Shown: in pieces, positions 9,459-18,450 of the stretch
Numbering within the stretch: position 1 is the stretch's first letter
Layout of the letters: every line of letters starts with the position of its first letter
NCBI GenBank assembly: GCA_025350055.1
Contig: JANXYK010000066.1
Location: 1-64,000, forward strand
Direction of reading: 5' to 3'
DNA length: 64,000 nt
From: Gammaproteobacteria bacterium
GTDB taxonomy: Bacteria > Pseudomonadota > Gammaproteobacteria > Steroidobacterales > Steroidobacteraceae
Position numbers and translations under genes: made by a program
The notes under the pieces: generated by a model
Told to the model about the DNA's origin: nothing
The model's database searches: none
Seen by the model: the letters and a program-made list of their open reading frames with translations, nothing else

Positions 9459-10691
9459 TTACTGACCTAACTCACGGCGCAGCATGTCGCGCTCGCGTCG
9501 CAGGTGTTCGGGCATTTCCTTGAACACGTCATCGAACATCAGGTCGCGATCAAGACGCGGGCCTTCGTTCAGCGTGCCGTAGGTGAGGGCTTCCTTCCAC
9601 GCGCTGGCAACCTGCGCATCCAGCTCCGCGACCAGTGCCTCGTGTTTGCTCTCACTCCAGGCGCCGAGCTTGATCAGGTGCTGCTTGAGCCGCTCGATCG
9701 GATCGCCCAGCGGCCACAACTCATGATCGTTGCGCGGCCGATAGCGCGAGGGATCATCGCTGGTCGAGTGCGCGGCCGCGCGATAGGTCACGAGTTCAAT
9801 CAGTGTTGCACCGCCGCCGGTACGCGCGCGATCAGCAGCCCAGCGCGTGGCGGCGTAGACCGCCAGGTAATCGTTGCCATCGACGCGCAGGCCCGGCAAT
9901 CCGTAGGCAGGGCCGCGCGCCGCGAAGGTGTTCTGCTCGCCTCCCGCCGTGCCCTGGAAAGTGGAGATCGCCCACTGGTTGTTGACCACATTGAGTATCA
10001 CCGGTGCGCCATACACCGAGGCGAACAGCAGCGCGTGATGGAAATCGGCTTCGGCCGTACTGCCCTCGCCAGTCCAGGTGGCGGCGATGTGATCCTCGCC
10101 CTTGATGGCCGCGGCCATCGCCCAACCCACCGCTTGCGGAAACTGTGTTGCGAGGTTGCCTGAGATCGAAAACAGCCGCGCCTTCGCCGAGTGATACATC
10201 ACTGGCAATTGTCGGCCCTTGCACATGTCGCGCGAGTTGGAAAGCAGCTGGCACATCAAATCAACCAGCGGCTGGCCGCGCACCATCTGCAGGCCCTGTT
10301 GACGGTACGCAGGGAACAGCATATCGCCCGGCTGCAGCGCCATGCCGGCGGCAACCGCCACGGCTTCCTCGCCGGTGGACTTCATATAGAACGAGAGCTT
10401 GCCCTGGCGCTGGGTGCGCACCATGCGATCGTCGAACACGCGCGTGAGCACCATGTGCCGCAGGCCGACCTGTAACTCGTGGGCATCCAGGTGTGGATGC
10501 CAGGCGCCGACCGCGTGGTGTGAGTCATCCAGCACGCGCACCAGGCCGGTGGCGAGCTGGCCCATATCGCGCCAGGAGGCACCGATTTCCGGGCGCGGCA
10601 ACTCGCCCGCGGGCGAGAGCTGCAGATAGCTGAAATCAGGCGCCTGGCCAGGCCGCGCGGGTGGCGCCGGCACGTGCAATCGTGGTTTCAT
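9459..10691 (-). CDS. bkdA1: 2-oxoacid dehydrogenase E1 alpha subunit
   Basis: A 410-residue E1alpha subunit. The thiamine-diphosphate motif is seen as TGEGSTAEADFHHALLF through NVVNNQWAIS, and the phosphorylatable-loop region reads YRAAAHSTSDDPSRYRP, as in BCKDH E1alpha. I chose the ATG at 10691 (MKPRLHVP); an upstream in-frame start would add 30 unlikely residues. It is first in the E1alpha-E1beta-E2 unit, and the zinc-finger gene ends 59 bp upstream. Role: oxidative decarboxylation of 2-oxo acids from Val/Leu/Ile, feeding acyl-CoA into the pathway that also uses MmsA (50977-52467). Confidence 0.9.
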   Translation of the reverse strand: MKPRLHVPAPPARPGQAPDFSYLQLSPAGELPRPEIGASWRDMGQLATGLVRVLDDSHHAVGAWHPHLDAHELQVGLRHMVLTRVFDDRMVRTQRQGKLSFYMKSTGEEAVAVAAGMALQPGDMLFPAYRQQGLQMVRGQPLVDLMCQLLSNSRDMCKGRQLPVMYHSAKARLFSISGNLATQFPQAVGWAMAAAIKGEDHIAATWTGEGSTAEADFHHALLFASVYGAPVILNVVNNQWAISTFQGTAGGEQNTFAARGPAYGLPGLRVDGNDYLAVYAATRWAADRARTGGGATLIELVTYRAAAHSTSDDPSRYRPRNDHELWPLGDPIERLKQHLIKLGAWSESKHEALVAELDAQVASAWKEALTYGTLNEGPRLDRDLMFDDVFKEMPEHLRRERDMLRRELGQ

Positions 10692-10750
10692 ACGGGCAGC
10701 ATAACGCCGGGCCCCACAAACTCTCAAATCCTGAGGTAGGCGATCGGGCG

Positions 10751-11140
10751 CTAAACGTGCTGTTCGGCCCGGGATTGACAATCCAGGCAGCGGCTGGCCG
10801 CAGGCTGTACCGCCAGGCGCTCATCGGCGATGGGTCCGCCGCACTGCCTACAAGTGCCATAACTGCCATCACCGATGCGAGCCATCGCCTCGCCCACGGC
10901 GCTGAGTTCCTCGCGCAGCTGGGCGACGGCCGTGGAGTGCACTCCAGCCAACTGGTGCGCAAAAGCAGTGTCCTTCCAGTCGCGCACCTGCGGTGTCGAG
11001 CTGGCATCGGCAATGCGTTCCGACTCTGACAACATGCTCATCAGTTCGTCGCGTATGGCGTCGCGCCGCTGGTGCAGCAGCTCGAGCTGGTGCCTGAGCG
11101 TGGGCTCCTGGATCGGCGGCAGGTGCGTGGCAGTGTTCAT
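10751..11140 (-). CDS. DksA/TraR-family zinc-finger protein
   Basis: A 129-residue protein with a coiled-coil N-terminal half (about 15-85) and a C-terminal C4 zinc finger: Cys97 and Cys100 in CRQC, Cys118 and Cys121 in CLDC, with GDGSYGTCRQCG as the family signature. DksA relatives bind RNA polymerase through the secondary channel. The coiled-coil tip lacks an obvious DxxDxA motif, so it may not act with ppGpp as true DksA does. It lies between the Usp gene and bkdA1 on the same strand, 20 bp after the Usp stop. Confidence 0.8.
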   Translation of the reverse strand: MNTATHLPPIQEPTLRHQLELLHQRRDAIRDELMSMLSESERIADASSTPQVRDWKDTAFAHQLAGVHSTAVAQLREELSAVGEAMARIGDGSYGTCRQCGGPIADERLAVQPAASRCLDCQSRAEQHV

Positions 11141-11160
11141 GATGCTTTCAGGTGACGGTC

Positions 11161-12099
11161 TCAGGCCATGGGGACATTGGGCAGCACATACATGCCGCGT
11201 CGACGGCGCCCGATGCGCGCCTTGAAGCCCGCGGGCTTCACCACCAGTACATCGCAGCGCAATTCATCGACGATGCGCTCGGCGGTATCACCGATGAACC
11301 AGCGCTGCAGGCCGCGACGGCTCATGTCGCCCATCACCAGTAGCGATGCGCCCAGTCGGCGCGCGGCGAGCGGGATCTCCACGGCGGCGCTGCCGCTCAA
11401 CAGGTGATTGCGCGTGGCTCCCAGGCCGCAGGAGCTGCTGAGATTGGCGAGTGCCGCGCGCGCCTCGGGCCGCAGGTCACGCAGCGGCACGGCCGGTAAC
11501 CAGGGCTCCATCACATGCAGCAATTGAACCGAGGCGCCGAGTCCGCCTGCCACCTGGCCTGCGAGCCGCAGTATCTGCCGGTCGAGTCCGGCGGGTTTGG
11601 CATTGGCGTGACGCGGGTCGACGGCCGCGAGCACCTTGGCGCGTCCGCGGCGTCGCCGGCCGCGCGTCAACAGCACGGGAATCGGGCTGGCACGCAGCAG
11701 TTCCCAATCGGTGTAGCCCATCAGCGCGCGGAAGCGATGATGGCCGCGGCGCGCAGCGACAATCATGCCGGCATCACTCGCCAGGGCGCGTCGCACGATG
11801 GCTTCGAAAGGCGGGTAGTCCCACTCGGCGTGCACCGCGACGCGCAAGCCATCGACACGCAGCCGCACGGCGAGTCGATCCAGGCGCAACAAGGCGCGCT
11901 CCTGGGTCTCGCGGGCGTAGGCGCTCAGCGTGCGATCATCGCCCACCACCGTATCGGCGTAGATCGGTGCCGACAGGCTGTGGAACAGCTCCAGCTCGGC
12001 GCCGCACCCGCGGGCGATGCGAGCCGCCAGTTCAAGGGGCGCTTGCGCAGTGGCCTTCAGCTCACTGACCGCGACCAATATCCGGCGTATGGTGCGCAT
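11161..12099 (-). CDS. tandem universal stress protein (UspE-like)
   Basis: A 312-residue protein built of two Usp domains (about 1-150 and 158-300). The first starts RRILVAVSEL, the second KVLAAVDPR, and each ends in a strand such as PVLLTRG or DVLVVKP. The second domain carries a partial nucleotide-binding pattern, MGDMSRRG followed by GDTAERIV. I chose the ATG at 12099 because GGAGG sits just ahead of it; an in-frame GTG 12 bases earlier overlaps that ribosome binding site. Role: stress survival, mechanism unknown. It lies between the regulator gene and the zinc-finger gene. Confidence 0.85.
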   Translation of the reverse strand: MRTIRRILVAVSELKATAQAPLELAARIARGCGAELELFHSLSAPIYADTVVGDDRTLSAYARETQERALLRLDRLAVRLRVDGLRVAVHAEWDYPPFEAIVRRALASDAGMIVAARRGHHRFRALMGYTDWELLRASPIPVLLTRGRRRRGRAKVLAAVDPRHANAKPAGLDRQILRLAGQVAGGLGASVQLLHVMEPWLPAVPLRDLRPEARAALANLSSSCGLGATRNHLLSGSAAVEIPLAARRLGASLLVMGDMSRRGLQRWFIGDTAERIVDELRCDVLVVKPAGFKARIGRRRRGMYVLPNVPMA

Positions 12100-12166
12100 G
12101 GGTTCCTCCACGCTGTTGCATGATGATTACATGCCCCTGGCGTGGCTGCGTCATCCGTACTAGTGC

Positions 12167-12835
12167 CTAGATCAGCCTGTAGCCAGCTCCTGGCACGGTT
12201 TCGACATGAGGCAAACCCGCCGCGCCGGGCCCCAGTTTCTGGCGCAGCCGATGCACCAACTGCTTGAGCAGCTGCCGATCGCCGCCGCCGCGCCGGCCCC
12301 AGACATGCGTGAGCAGGCGCTCGGTGGCCACGGTCTGTCCGGCCTGCGCGATCAGCAGTTGCAACAATCGCGCTTCCAGCGGTGTGACACGATGCACCTG
12401 TACACCGACCGTGAGTTCCAGTGAAGTGGAGTCGAGGCGGAAGCCGGCCAGCTCGTGCGTGCTCGTGCTGCTGCCGGTGCCGGCGCGGCGCAGCAGCGCG
12501 CGCACCCGCGCAATCAGTGTGCGCGGACTGAAAGGCTTGGTGAGATAGTCATCAGCGCTCAACTCCAGCGCCCGCACCAGGTCGGCCTCTTCATTGCGCA
12601 CCGTGAGCATCAGGATCGGCAGCTGCGATTCACGGCGCAGCGCCTGGCACAGCTCGAAGCCCGAGCCGCCCGGTATGTTGATGTCCAGGATCGCCAGATC
12701 CGGCCGTTCGCTTTGGAACACCTGCAACGCCGTGTTGTAGTTGCTCGCCTTGACCACCAGCATGCCCGCCTGCTGCAGGGCGAAGGCGGTGACGGCCAGC
12801 ATGTCGAGGTCATCATCGACCAGCAGGATCTTCAA
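12167..12835 (-). CDS. OmpR-family response regulator
   Basis: A 222-residue regulator: receiver domain 1-115 with acidic DDD near residues 7-9 and phospho-acceptor Asp51 (LAILDINIPG), the conserved Lys in LTKPFSP, then a winged-helix DNA-binding domain ending VETVPGAGYRLI. The start is most likely the TTG at 12835. It overlaps the kinase stop as TTGA, and GGAG lies 7 bases upstream; reading further upstream goes into the kinase gene. Its partner is the kinase at 12832-14961. Position at the end of the sulfate-transport cluster suggests it responds to sulfur supply, which is inference. Confidence 0.88.
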   Translation of the reverse strand: MKILLVDDDLDMLAVTAFALQQAGMLVVKASNYNTALQVFQSERPDLAILDINIPGGSGFELCQALRRESQLPILMLTVRNEEADLVRALELSADDYLTKPFSPRTLIARVRALLRRAGTGSSTSTHELAGFRLDSTSLELTVGVQVHRVTPLEARLLQLLIAQAGQTVATERLLTHVWGRRGGGDRQLLKQLVHRLRQKLGPGAAGLPHVETVPGAGYRLI

Positions 12836-14961
12836 TTCACTGCTCCACGCGCGCTGGCCACGAGCGGCAATGTGATCGTGAAGCGCGTGCGCCCCTCTGC
12901 AGTGCGCAGCGCACTCACCGTGCCTGCGTGGCGTTCCACGATCGAGCGCACGATCCACAGGCCGAGCCCCAGGCCGGGAGAGTCGGGCTCGCTGTGCTCG
13001 CCACGGCGAAAGCGTTCAAAGATCGCGCGCGAGTCACCCTCTGGGATGCCCGGGCCTTCGTCCTCTACCCAGAGCTCGGCATTGCTGTCGCTGGCCGCAG
13101 CACCGATGCGCAGGGTGCTGCCCGCGGGCGCATGTTTGATCGCATTGGCCAGCAGGTTCACGAACACCTGCTGCAGTCGTTGCTCATCGCCTGGCAGCCG
13201 CTGGTCTGCCAGCGCGGCCAGATCGATGCTCACGGTGAGCTGCTGTTGTTCGAGCAGTGGGCCCAGCAGTTCTACGGCTTCCTGGACAGGCACGCCCACA
13301 TCGATGAGTTGGCTGCGGATCGCCAACTGTCCGGACTCGATGCGCACGCTTTCCAGCAGGTTATCGATCAGGCGCATCAGGCGTAGCACGCCACGCTCGA
13401 CATTGGCGAGCAACTGCGACTGCTCGGCAGGCTGCAGTTCATTGAGCCCGGCGCGCAGCAGCTCGACCGCTGCGAGCTGCGCTGCCAGTGGCGTACGGAA
13501 CTCGTGCGAGATGTTGCCCAGCACGCTGTCGCGCGCCCGTCGTGCTGCCTCGAGTGCACTCTCATCGCGCAGCAGCTGCACCTGACGACCGTCGCTGGGC
13601 GCAGCGCTCACGACCACGGTCGAGAGCGTGGTGTCATCGGCAAGTCGCAGCGTCTCGACGCAGCGCGCGGCGCCCTGCGTGCGCGCCTGCAATATGGGGC
13701 AGTTGCGCTCGCAGGGCCGTTCGGCAGCGCTGAGCTTTGGATGCAGCACATCGCCGCAGAACTGGCCGATCAAGTCCTGGGGCTCGCGGCGCATCATGCG
13801 TGCGAACTGCGTGTTGGCGTAACGGATCAGGCGCTGCTCATCCGTGACATACACGCCCTCGACCACACCATTGAGCACGGCCTGCGCCTCGACCTCGCGC
13901 CGGCGCAGGCGATCGGTGAGTTCGATGAGGTTCTGGCGCATCTCATCCATCGCGTGTGCGAGCGAATCGAGTTCACGCGGAATCGCGGCCGGCACGGCCG
14001 GACTGAAATCGCCCTGGCCGATGCGACGTGCCATGTCCGCCAGCCTGACCACTGGCGCCGCCAGCCAGCGTGCCGCCAGCCAACCCGCAAGCCCCGCCAG
14101 CGCCGCGACCAGCAAGGCCACCAGCAGTACGACATGACGATAGGTGGCTGCCGTGCGATCGAAGTCGGAGCCGGGCAGCAGTGCATCGATCAGCGCCACG
14201 GGTTCGCCAGCGGTATTGAACATGACCGTGCTGGCGCCGTAGCTGTCGAGCGCAGAGATGTGCGCAGCCACGCGTCCGCGCGCTGTGAGCGCCGCGGCAT
14301 GCAGAGGCGTCATCGGATCGCCGTCGGGCGCCTGGTAGCTGCTGAGGTTCTGCGCGCGCGCGTTGGCTCCCGCCTGGCGGCCTGCCTCCGCCAGCACCGC
14401 GCCATCGAGTGCCTGCAGCATCAGTACCGAATAATCCGCATTGCCGCTCAGCCGTGCCGCGGCGCCCAGCAGCACCGGACCGCCGCCGCGTGGCGCAAGC
14501 GCGAAGCGTTCGCCCTGTTCGCGATTGGCCCGCAGCGCTTCGGTCCAGGGTTGGGCGCCATCCGAGCTGGCGATCAGTGTGGCATTGCCGCCCGGCGGCT
14601 TGGCGCTACTGACAATGGCGCAGGCGCTGACGCGCAGCGCTTCGCATTGGCCGCGCAGGTAGAGATTGAAGGTGAGTGCATTGAGCGGCTCGGCCAGCTG
14701 GCGATTCAGCGTGGCGTTGTCGGCAAAACCACGCGCCGCGCCGAGATCGGCCTCGCCCAACCGCCGGAAGTAGTCGCGCACGGTGCTGACCGCCAGTTCG
14801 CTGCGCGCCAGCGCCTGGCTGCGCGCATAGCGGTTGACGATGATGCCGGAGGCGCTGGCCATCAGGGTCAGCGCCAGGAACACGATCAAGAGGCTCCCGC
14901 CGCTCAACCAGGTGGCCAGCGGAAAACTGCGCGCGGTGCCGGGGCTTGCGTTATTGGCCAT
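12832..14961 (-). CDS. membrane sensor histidine kinase with HAMP and Cys-rich PAS
   Basis: A 709-residue kinase. Membrane helix about 18-42, a periplasmic sensor region to about 270, a second helix about 275-297, HAMP, then a PAS domain starting AVLNGVVEGVYVTD. The PAS domain holds Cys402, Cys417, Cys421 and Cys434 (motif CERNCPI), a pattern that may bind metal or sense redox state. The H-box is SHEFRTPL with His486; the N-box is near 610, G1 (DEGPGIP) near 644 and G2 (GLGLGLW) near 664. It follows cysW by 21 bp and is translationally coupled to the regulator. Confidence 0.9.
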   Translation of the reverse strand: MANNASPGTARSFPLATWLSGGSLLIVFLALTLMASASGIIVNRYARSQALARSELAVSTVRDYFRRLGEADLGAARGFADNATLNRQLAEPLNALTFNLYLRGQCEALRVSACAIVSSAKPPGGNATLIASSDGAQPWTEALRANREQGERFALAPRGGGPVLLGAAARLSGNADYSVLMLQALDGAVLAEAGRQAGANARAQNLSSYQAPDGDPMTPLHAAALTARGRVAAHISALDSYGASTVMFNTAGEPVALIDALLPGSDFDRTAATYRHVVLLVALLVAALAGLAGWLAARWLAAPVVRLADMARRIGQGDFSPAVPAAIPRELDSLAHAMDEMRQNLIELTDRLRRREVEAQAVLNGVVEGVYVTDEQRLIRYANTQFARMMRREPQDLIGQFCGDVLHPKLSAAERPCERNCPILQARTQGAARCVETLRLADDTTLSTVVVSAAPSDGRQVQLLRDESALEAARRARDSVLGNISHEFRTPLAAQLAAVELLRAGLNELQPAEQSQLLANVERGVLRLMRLIDNLLESVRIESGQLAIRSQLIDVGVPVQEAVELLGPLLEQQQLTVSIDLAALADQRLPGDEQRLQQVFVNLLANAIKHAPAGSTLRIGAAASDSNAELWVEDEGPGIPEGDSRAIFERFRRGEHSEPDSPGLGLGLWIVRSIVERHAGTVSALRTAEGRTRFTITLPLVASARGAVN

Positions 14962-14982
14962 GAATTGCAGCAGCAGGGTAGG

Positions 14983-15864
14983 TCAATGGGCGAGGCGCGC
15001 CTTGCCCGGTTCGGCGCGAGCCCCGCGCAATTCCGGATGGCGTCGCTCCAGCAGGCTCTTCAGGCCGAGCGTCAGCAGGGCCAGCAGCGCCAGCAGCGAA
15101 GCCGTGGCAAACGCGCCGACGAAATTGTATTCGTTATAGAGTATTTCCACGTGCAGCGGCAACGTATTGGTCTCGCCGCGGATGTGGCCGGAAACCACCG
15201 AGACGGCGCCGAATTCGCCCATCGCGCGCGCATTGCACAGCAGGATGCCGTACAGCATGCCCCAGCGCACGTTGGGCAGGGTCACCATCCAGAAAGTGCG
15301 CCAGCCGCTCGCTCCCAGTGACAGCGCGGCTTCCTCGTCATCGCGACCTTGCGCCTGCATCAGCGGGATCAGCTCGCGCGCGATGAAGGGAAAGGTGATG
15401 AACGTGGTGGCCAGCACCATGCCGGGCAAGGCAAAGATCACCTTGTAGCCGTGCTCACCGAGCCAGGGTCCGAGCCAGCCACGCGCGCCAAACACCAGCA
15501 CGAAGATCAGACCCGAGATCACGGGCGACACCGCGAAGGGCAAGTCGATCAGCGTCAGCAGGAAACCCTTGCCGCGGAATTCGTACTTGGCCACCAGCCA
15601 CGCGGCGGCGGTGCCGAAGAGGGTGTTCAGCGGCACGGAGATCGCCGCGACGGTCAGCGTCATGCGCATCGCGGCCAACGCATCCACATCGCGCAAGGCA
15701 GTGCTGAAGGCGACGAGGCCCTTGGCCAGCGCCTGCGTGAATACCGCCAGCAGCGGCAGCACCAGGAACAGTACGAGATAACAGAGCGCGATGCCGATCA
15801 GCAGGTTGCGCGAGAGCGCGCGCCCCAGGGTATCGCTGCCCGGTGATTGTTCGCGCCTGCTCAT
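14983..15864 (-). CDS. cysW: sulfate ABC transporter permease CysW
   Basis: A 293-residue inner-membrane permease with about six membrane segments. The EAA-type loop that contacts the ATPase is visible as [22 protein letters not shown], followed by the family segment [26 protein letters not shown], characteristic of CysW rather than ModB. The ATG at 15864 overlaps the cysT stop as ATGA, so I rejected longer upstream readings. It forms the sulfate/thiosulfate channel with CysT. Confidence 0.93.
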   Translation of the reverse strand: MSRREQSPGSDTLGRALSRNLLIGIALCYLVLFLVLPLLAVFTQALAKGLVAFSTALRDVDALAAMRMTLTVAAISVPLNTLFGTAAAWLVAKYEFRGKGFLLTLIDLPFAVSPVISGLIFVLVFGARGWLGPWLGEHGYKVIFALPGMVLATTFITFPFIARELIPLMQAQGRDDEEAALSLGASGWRTFWMVTLPNVRWGMLYGILLCNARAMGEFGAVSVVSGHIRGETNTLPLHVEILYNEYNFVGAFATASLLALLALLTLGLKSLLERRHPELRGARAEPGKARLAH

Positions 15865-16712
15865 CGGCGTGACTGGTAGCGGCGCTGCAGCGCCAGTTGC
15901 GCGCCATTGACGGCAAACATCATCGCGAAGGAGAGCAGCAGCATCGCCACCGCGACCACTGTGGCCTCGGCATACTGGAACTGCTCGAGCTTGGTCATGA
16001 TCACCAGCGGCACGATCTCCGAGACCAGCGGAATATTGCCGGCGATGAAGATCACTGAGCCGTATTCGCCCAGTGCGCGCGAGAAGGCCAGTGCGCAACC
16101 GGTGATCAGTGCCGGCAGCAGCGCCGGCAGGATGACGCGGCGGAACACCACGCTGGGCCTGGCCCCCAGCGTTTCGGCCGCACGCTCCAGGTCGCGATCC
16201 AGGTCGCCCAGCACCGGCTGCAGCGTGCGCACCACGAAAGGCAGGCCGACGAAGGCGAGGGCTGCGGTGATGCCGAGCGGCGTGAAGGCGACCTGCACGC
16301 CCAGCGGTGCCAGCAGCCGACCGAGCCAGCCGCCCGGTGCGTAAAGCGTTGCCAGCGCGATACCGGCCACCGCGGTGGGCAGCGCAAAGGGCAGGTCGAC
16401 CAGCGCGTCGAGCAACTTGCGACCCGGGAATTCATAACGCGTCAGCACCCAGGCGATCAGCAAGCCGAACACGGCATTGATGCCGGCAGCGATCAGGCTG
16501 GCACTCAGACTCAGGCGGAAGGAGGCCAGCACCCGCGGCGTCATCAGGATCTGCAGCCAGCGCGACAGCGGCAGATGCGCGGCGCTCAGGAATGCCGCGC
16601 TCAGCGGAATGATCACGATCAGGCTCAGCCACAGGACGGTATAGCCCATGGTGAGCCCGAAGCCCGGCAGCACCTGGCGGCGGCGCGGCCGACGCAGCAG
16701 TGCCGGCTTCAT
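15861..16712 (-). CDS. cysT: sulfate ABC transporter permease CysT (CysU)
   Basis: A 283-residue permease with about six membrane segments. CysT hallmarks: [17 protein letters not shown] near the N-terminus, [19 protein letters not shown], the coupling loop [21 protein letters not shown], and [16 protein letters not shown]. It starts inside the cysA stop (ATGA) and ends inside the cysW start, so cysA, cysT and cysW are translationally coupled. Family role: membrane channel for sulfate and thiosulfate uptake. Confidence 0.94.
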   Translation of the reverse strand: MKPALLRRPRRRQVLPGFGLTMGYTVLWLSLIVIIPLSAAFLSAAHLPLSRWLQILMTPRVLASFRLSLSASLIAAGINAVFGLLIAWVLTRYEFPGRKLLDALVDLPFALPTAVAGIALATLYAPGGWLGRLLAPLGVQVAFTPLGITAALAFVGLPFVVRTLQPVLGDLDRDLERAAETLGARPSVVFRRVILPALLPALITGCALAFSRALGEYGSVIFIAGNIPLVSEIVPLVIMTKLEQFQYAEATVVAVAMLLLSFAMMFAVNGAQLALQRRYQSRR

Positions 16713-18445
16713 GCGGCCCTGCCGAAGGCCAGCAGCAGGTCCACGTGTCCGCCACTGCGAAACAGCATCGGCATCTCGCTATTCAGGCGCGCGGCGAGAT
16801 CGCGCGTGGGGTTCATGCCCAGCACCAGCAGTGCGGTCTCCGGTTGCGCGACCACGCTGCCCAGCCACGCGGGCAGGTCGCCGAGGAAGCGATCGCTGCG
16901 CAGGTCCAGGCCATGGCTGCCGCGCAGCTCGGCGCGGGTGTCGAGCAGGGTACGCTGCGTCTCCACCACTTCGCTGCGACTGGCCTGCGGATGCTGCAGC
17001 GTGACCGCCGTCGCTTCGATGGGCAGATGACGCATCACGCTGGAGACCAGCGCCAGCAGATCGGCGCGGCGTACCGCCTCGCCTGCGTGCACCAGCATGC
17101 GCTGCGGCACTCCGGCACCGGCCGGAATGCACAGGACGCGGCGCGCGCCGTGCTCCACCGCCGCGGCGATGGCGGTCGGTGCCAGCTCATCCAGCGGCAA
17201 CACGCAGATGCCGGCCTCGAGCTGCTCGCCGCGGCGAATCACGCGCGCCTGCATGCTGCTCACCAGTTGCGCCAGCAGCGGCGAGCGCTCCAGCTGCGCG
17301 GCCTCGTTGTCGCTGCAGGTCATCAAGTTGAAGCTGGAGATCGGCGTGGGCAGCGCATGCACACGTCGTACGCCCAGTGTTACCCGCGCGCCTGGCTGCA
17401 GCGGCACCGCCATCTGCTCGGCCGCGGAGCGCAGCGCATCGACCGTGACGCGCTGTGCGCTGGCCGCGTTCGCAGTGGCCGGCTCGATGCGCGAGAGCTC
17501 ATCGAGCCGCACGCTGACATGCTGCTGATGCCCGGCGAAGGTGAGGGCCTCAACCGTGCCCGAAGCAAAATTGTGCGCGCCCAGCTCAGTGGCGTCGGCC
17601 GCGACCTCGATGTCCTCGGGCCGCACCACCAGCACGGCTTCGCTGCCCGCGGGAGTAACGCCCGCCGCACGTTCGGGCGCCAGCGTGGCGGCGCCCAGGT
17701 GCAGGCCCTGGCGCGACACTTCACCGAGGAACAGGTTGGCGGCGCCGAGAAAGCGCGCCACGAAGCGCGTGGCCGGATAGCGATACAGCTGTTCGGGTGT
17801 GCCGGTCTCGAGCAAGCGCCCCATCTGCATCACGCCGAGCCGATCGGCGAGCGCGAAGGCTTCCTCCTGATCGTGGGTTACGAGGATCGTGGTCATGCCA
17901 ATGCGTCGCTGCACGGCGCGCACGGTCTCGCGCAGTTCGACGCGGATTTTCGCATCGAGTGCACCAAAAGGCTCATCGAGCAGCAGTACGGCGGGTTCGT
18001 GCGCCAGCGCCCGGGCCACGGCGACGCGCTGTTGCTGGCCGCCGGAGAGCTGGCTCGGATAACGCTCGTCATAGCCCTCCAGCGCCACCAGCTGCAGCAG
18101 TTCCACGCGCCGGCGACGGCGCTGCGCGGCGCCCACGCGCCGGATGCGCAGCGCGAACTCGATGTTTTGCGCCACCGTCATGTGGCGGAACAGCGCGTAG
18201 TGCTGGAACACCATGCCCACGCCGCGCCGACGTGCCGGCAATTCCGTGACATCGCGCCCGTGCAGCGAGATGCGACCGTGATCGATGTTGGTGAGGCCCG
18301 CCAGCGAGCGCAGTAGCGTGCTCTTGCCGCTGCCCGAGGGTCCGAGCAGCACGAAGAATTCGCCGGTCTGGATCTCGATGGTGACATCGTTGACCACCGG
18401 CACGCCCTGGTAGAGCTTGCTGACCTGTTCAATGCGTATCGACAT
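16709..18445 (-). CDS. cysA: sulfate ABC transporter ATPase CysA with C-terminal Usp-like extension
   Basis: At 578 residues this is over 200 longer than a usual CysA. Residues 1-235 are the ATPase: Walker A GPSGSGKST near 36-44, signature LSGGQQQRV near 133, Walker B VLLLDEPFGALD, His switch LVTHDQEE. About 240-355 is the regulatory TOBE-type region. Residues about 365-578 form an extra domain with an LVHAGEA strand and helix, TLQHP, and a later TALLVLGMNP strand, which resembles a universal-stress/HUP fold; this assignment is inference. It follows the binding-protein gene by 5 bp and couples to cysT by ATGA. Confidence 0.9.
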   Translation of the reverse strand: MSIRIEQVSKLYQGVPVVNDVTIEIQTGEFFVLLGPSGSGKSTLLRSLAGLTNIDHGRISLHGRDVTELPARRRGVGMVFQHYALFRHMTVAQNIEFALRIRRVGAAQRRRRRVELLQLVALEGYDERYPSQLSGGQQQRVAVARALAHEPAVLLLDEPFGALDAKIRVELRETVRAVQRRIGMTTILVTHDQEEAFALADRLGVMQMGRLLETGTPEQLYRYPATRFVARFLGAANLFLGEVSRQGLHLGAATLAPERAAGVTPAGSEAVLVVRPEDIEVAADATELGAHNFASGTVEALTFAGHQQHVSVRLDELSRIEPATANAASAQRVTVDALRSAAEQMAVPLQPGARVTLGVRRVHALPTPISSFNLMTCSDNEAAQLERSPLLAQLVSSMQARVIRRGEQLEAGICVLPLDELAPTAIAAAVEHGARRVLCIPAGAGVPQRMLVHAGEAVRRADLLALVSSVMRHLPIEATAVTLQHPQASRSEVVETQRTLLDTRAELRGSHGLDLRSDRFLGDLPAWLGSVVAQPETALLVLGMNPTRDLAARLNSEMPMLFRSGGHVDLLLAFGRAA

Positions 18446-18450
18446 GAGTG

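Noticed and set aside
13504-15321. Open reading frame of 605 codons on the plus strand
   Set aside because: It is antisense to the kinase and cysW, which have full motif sets.
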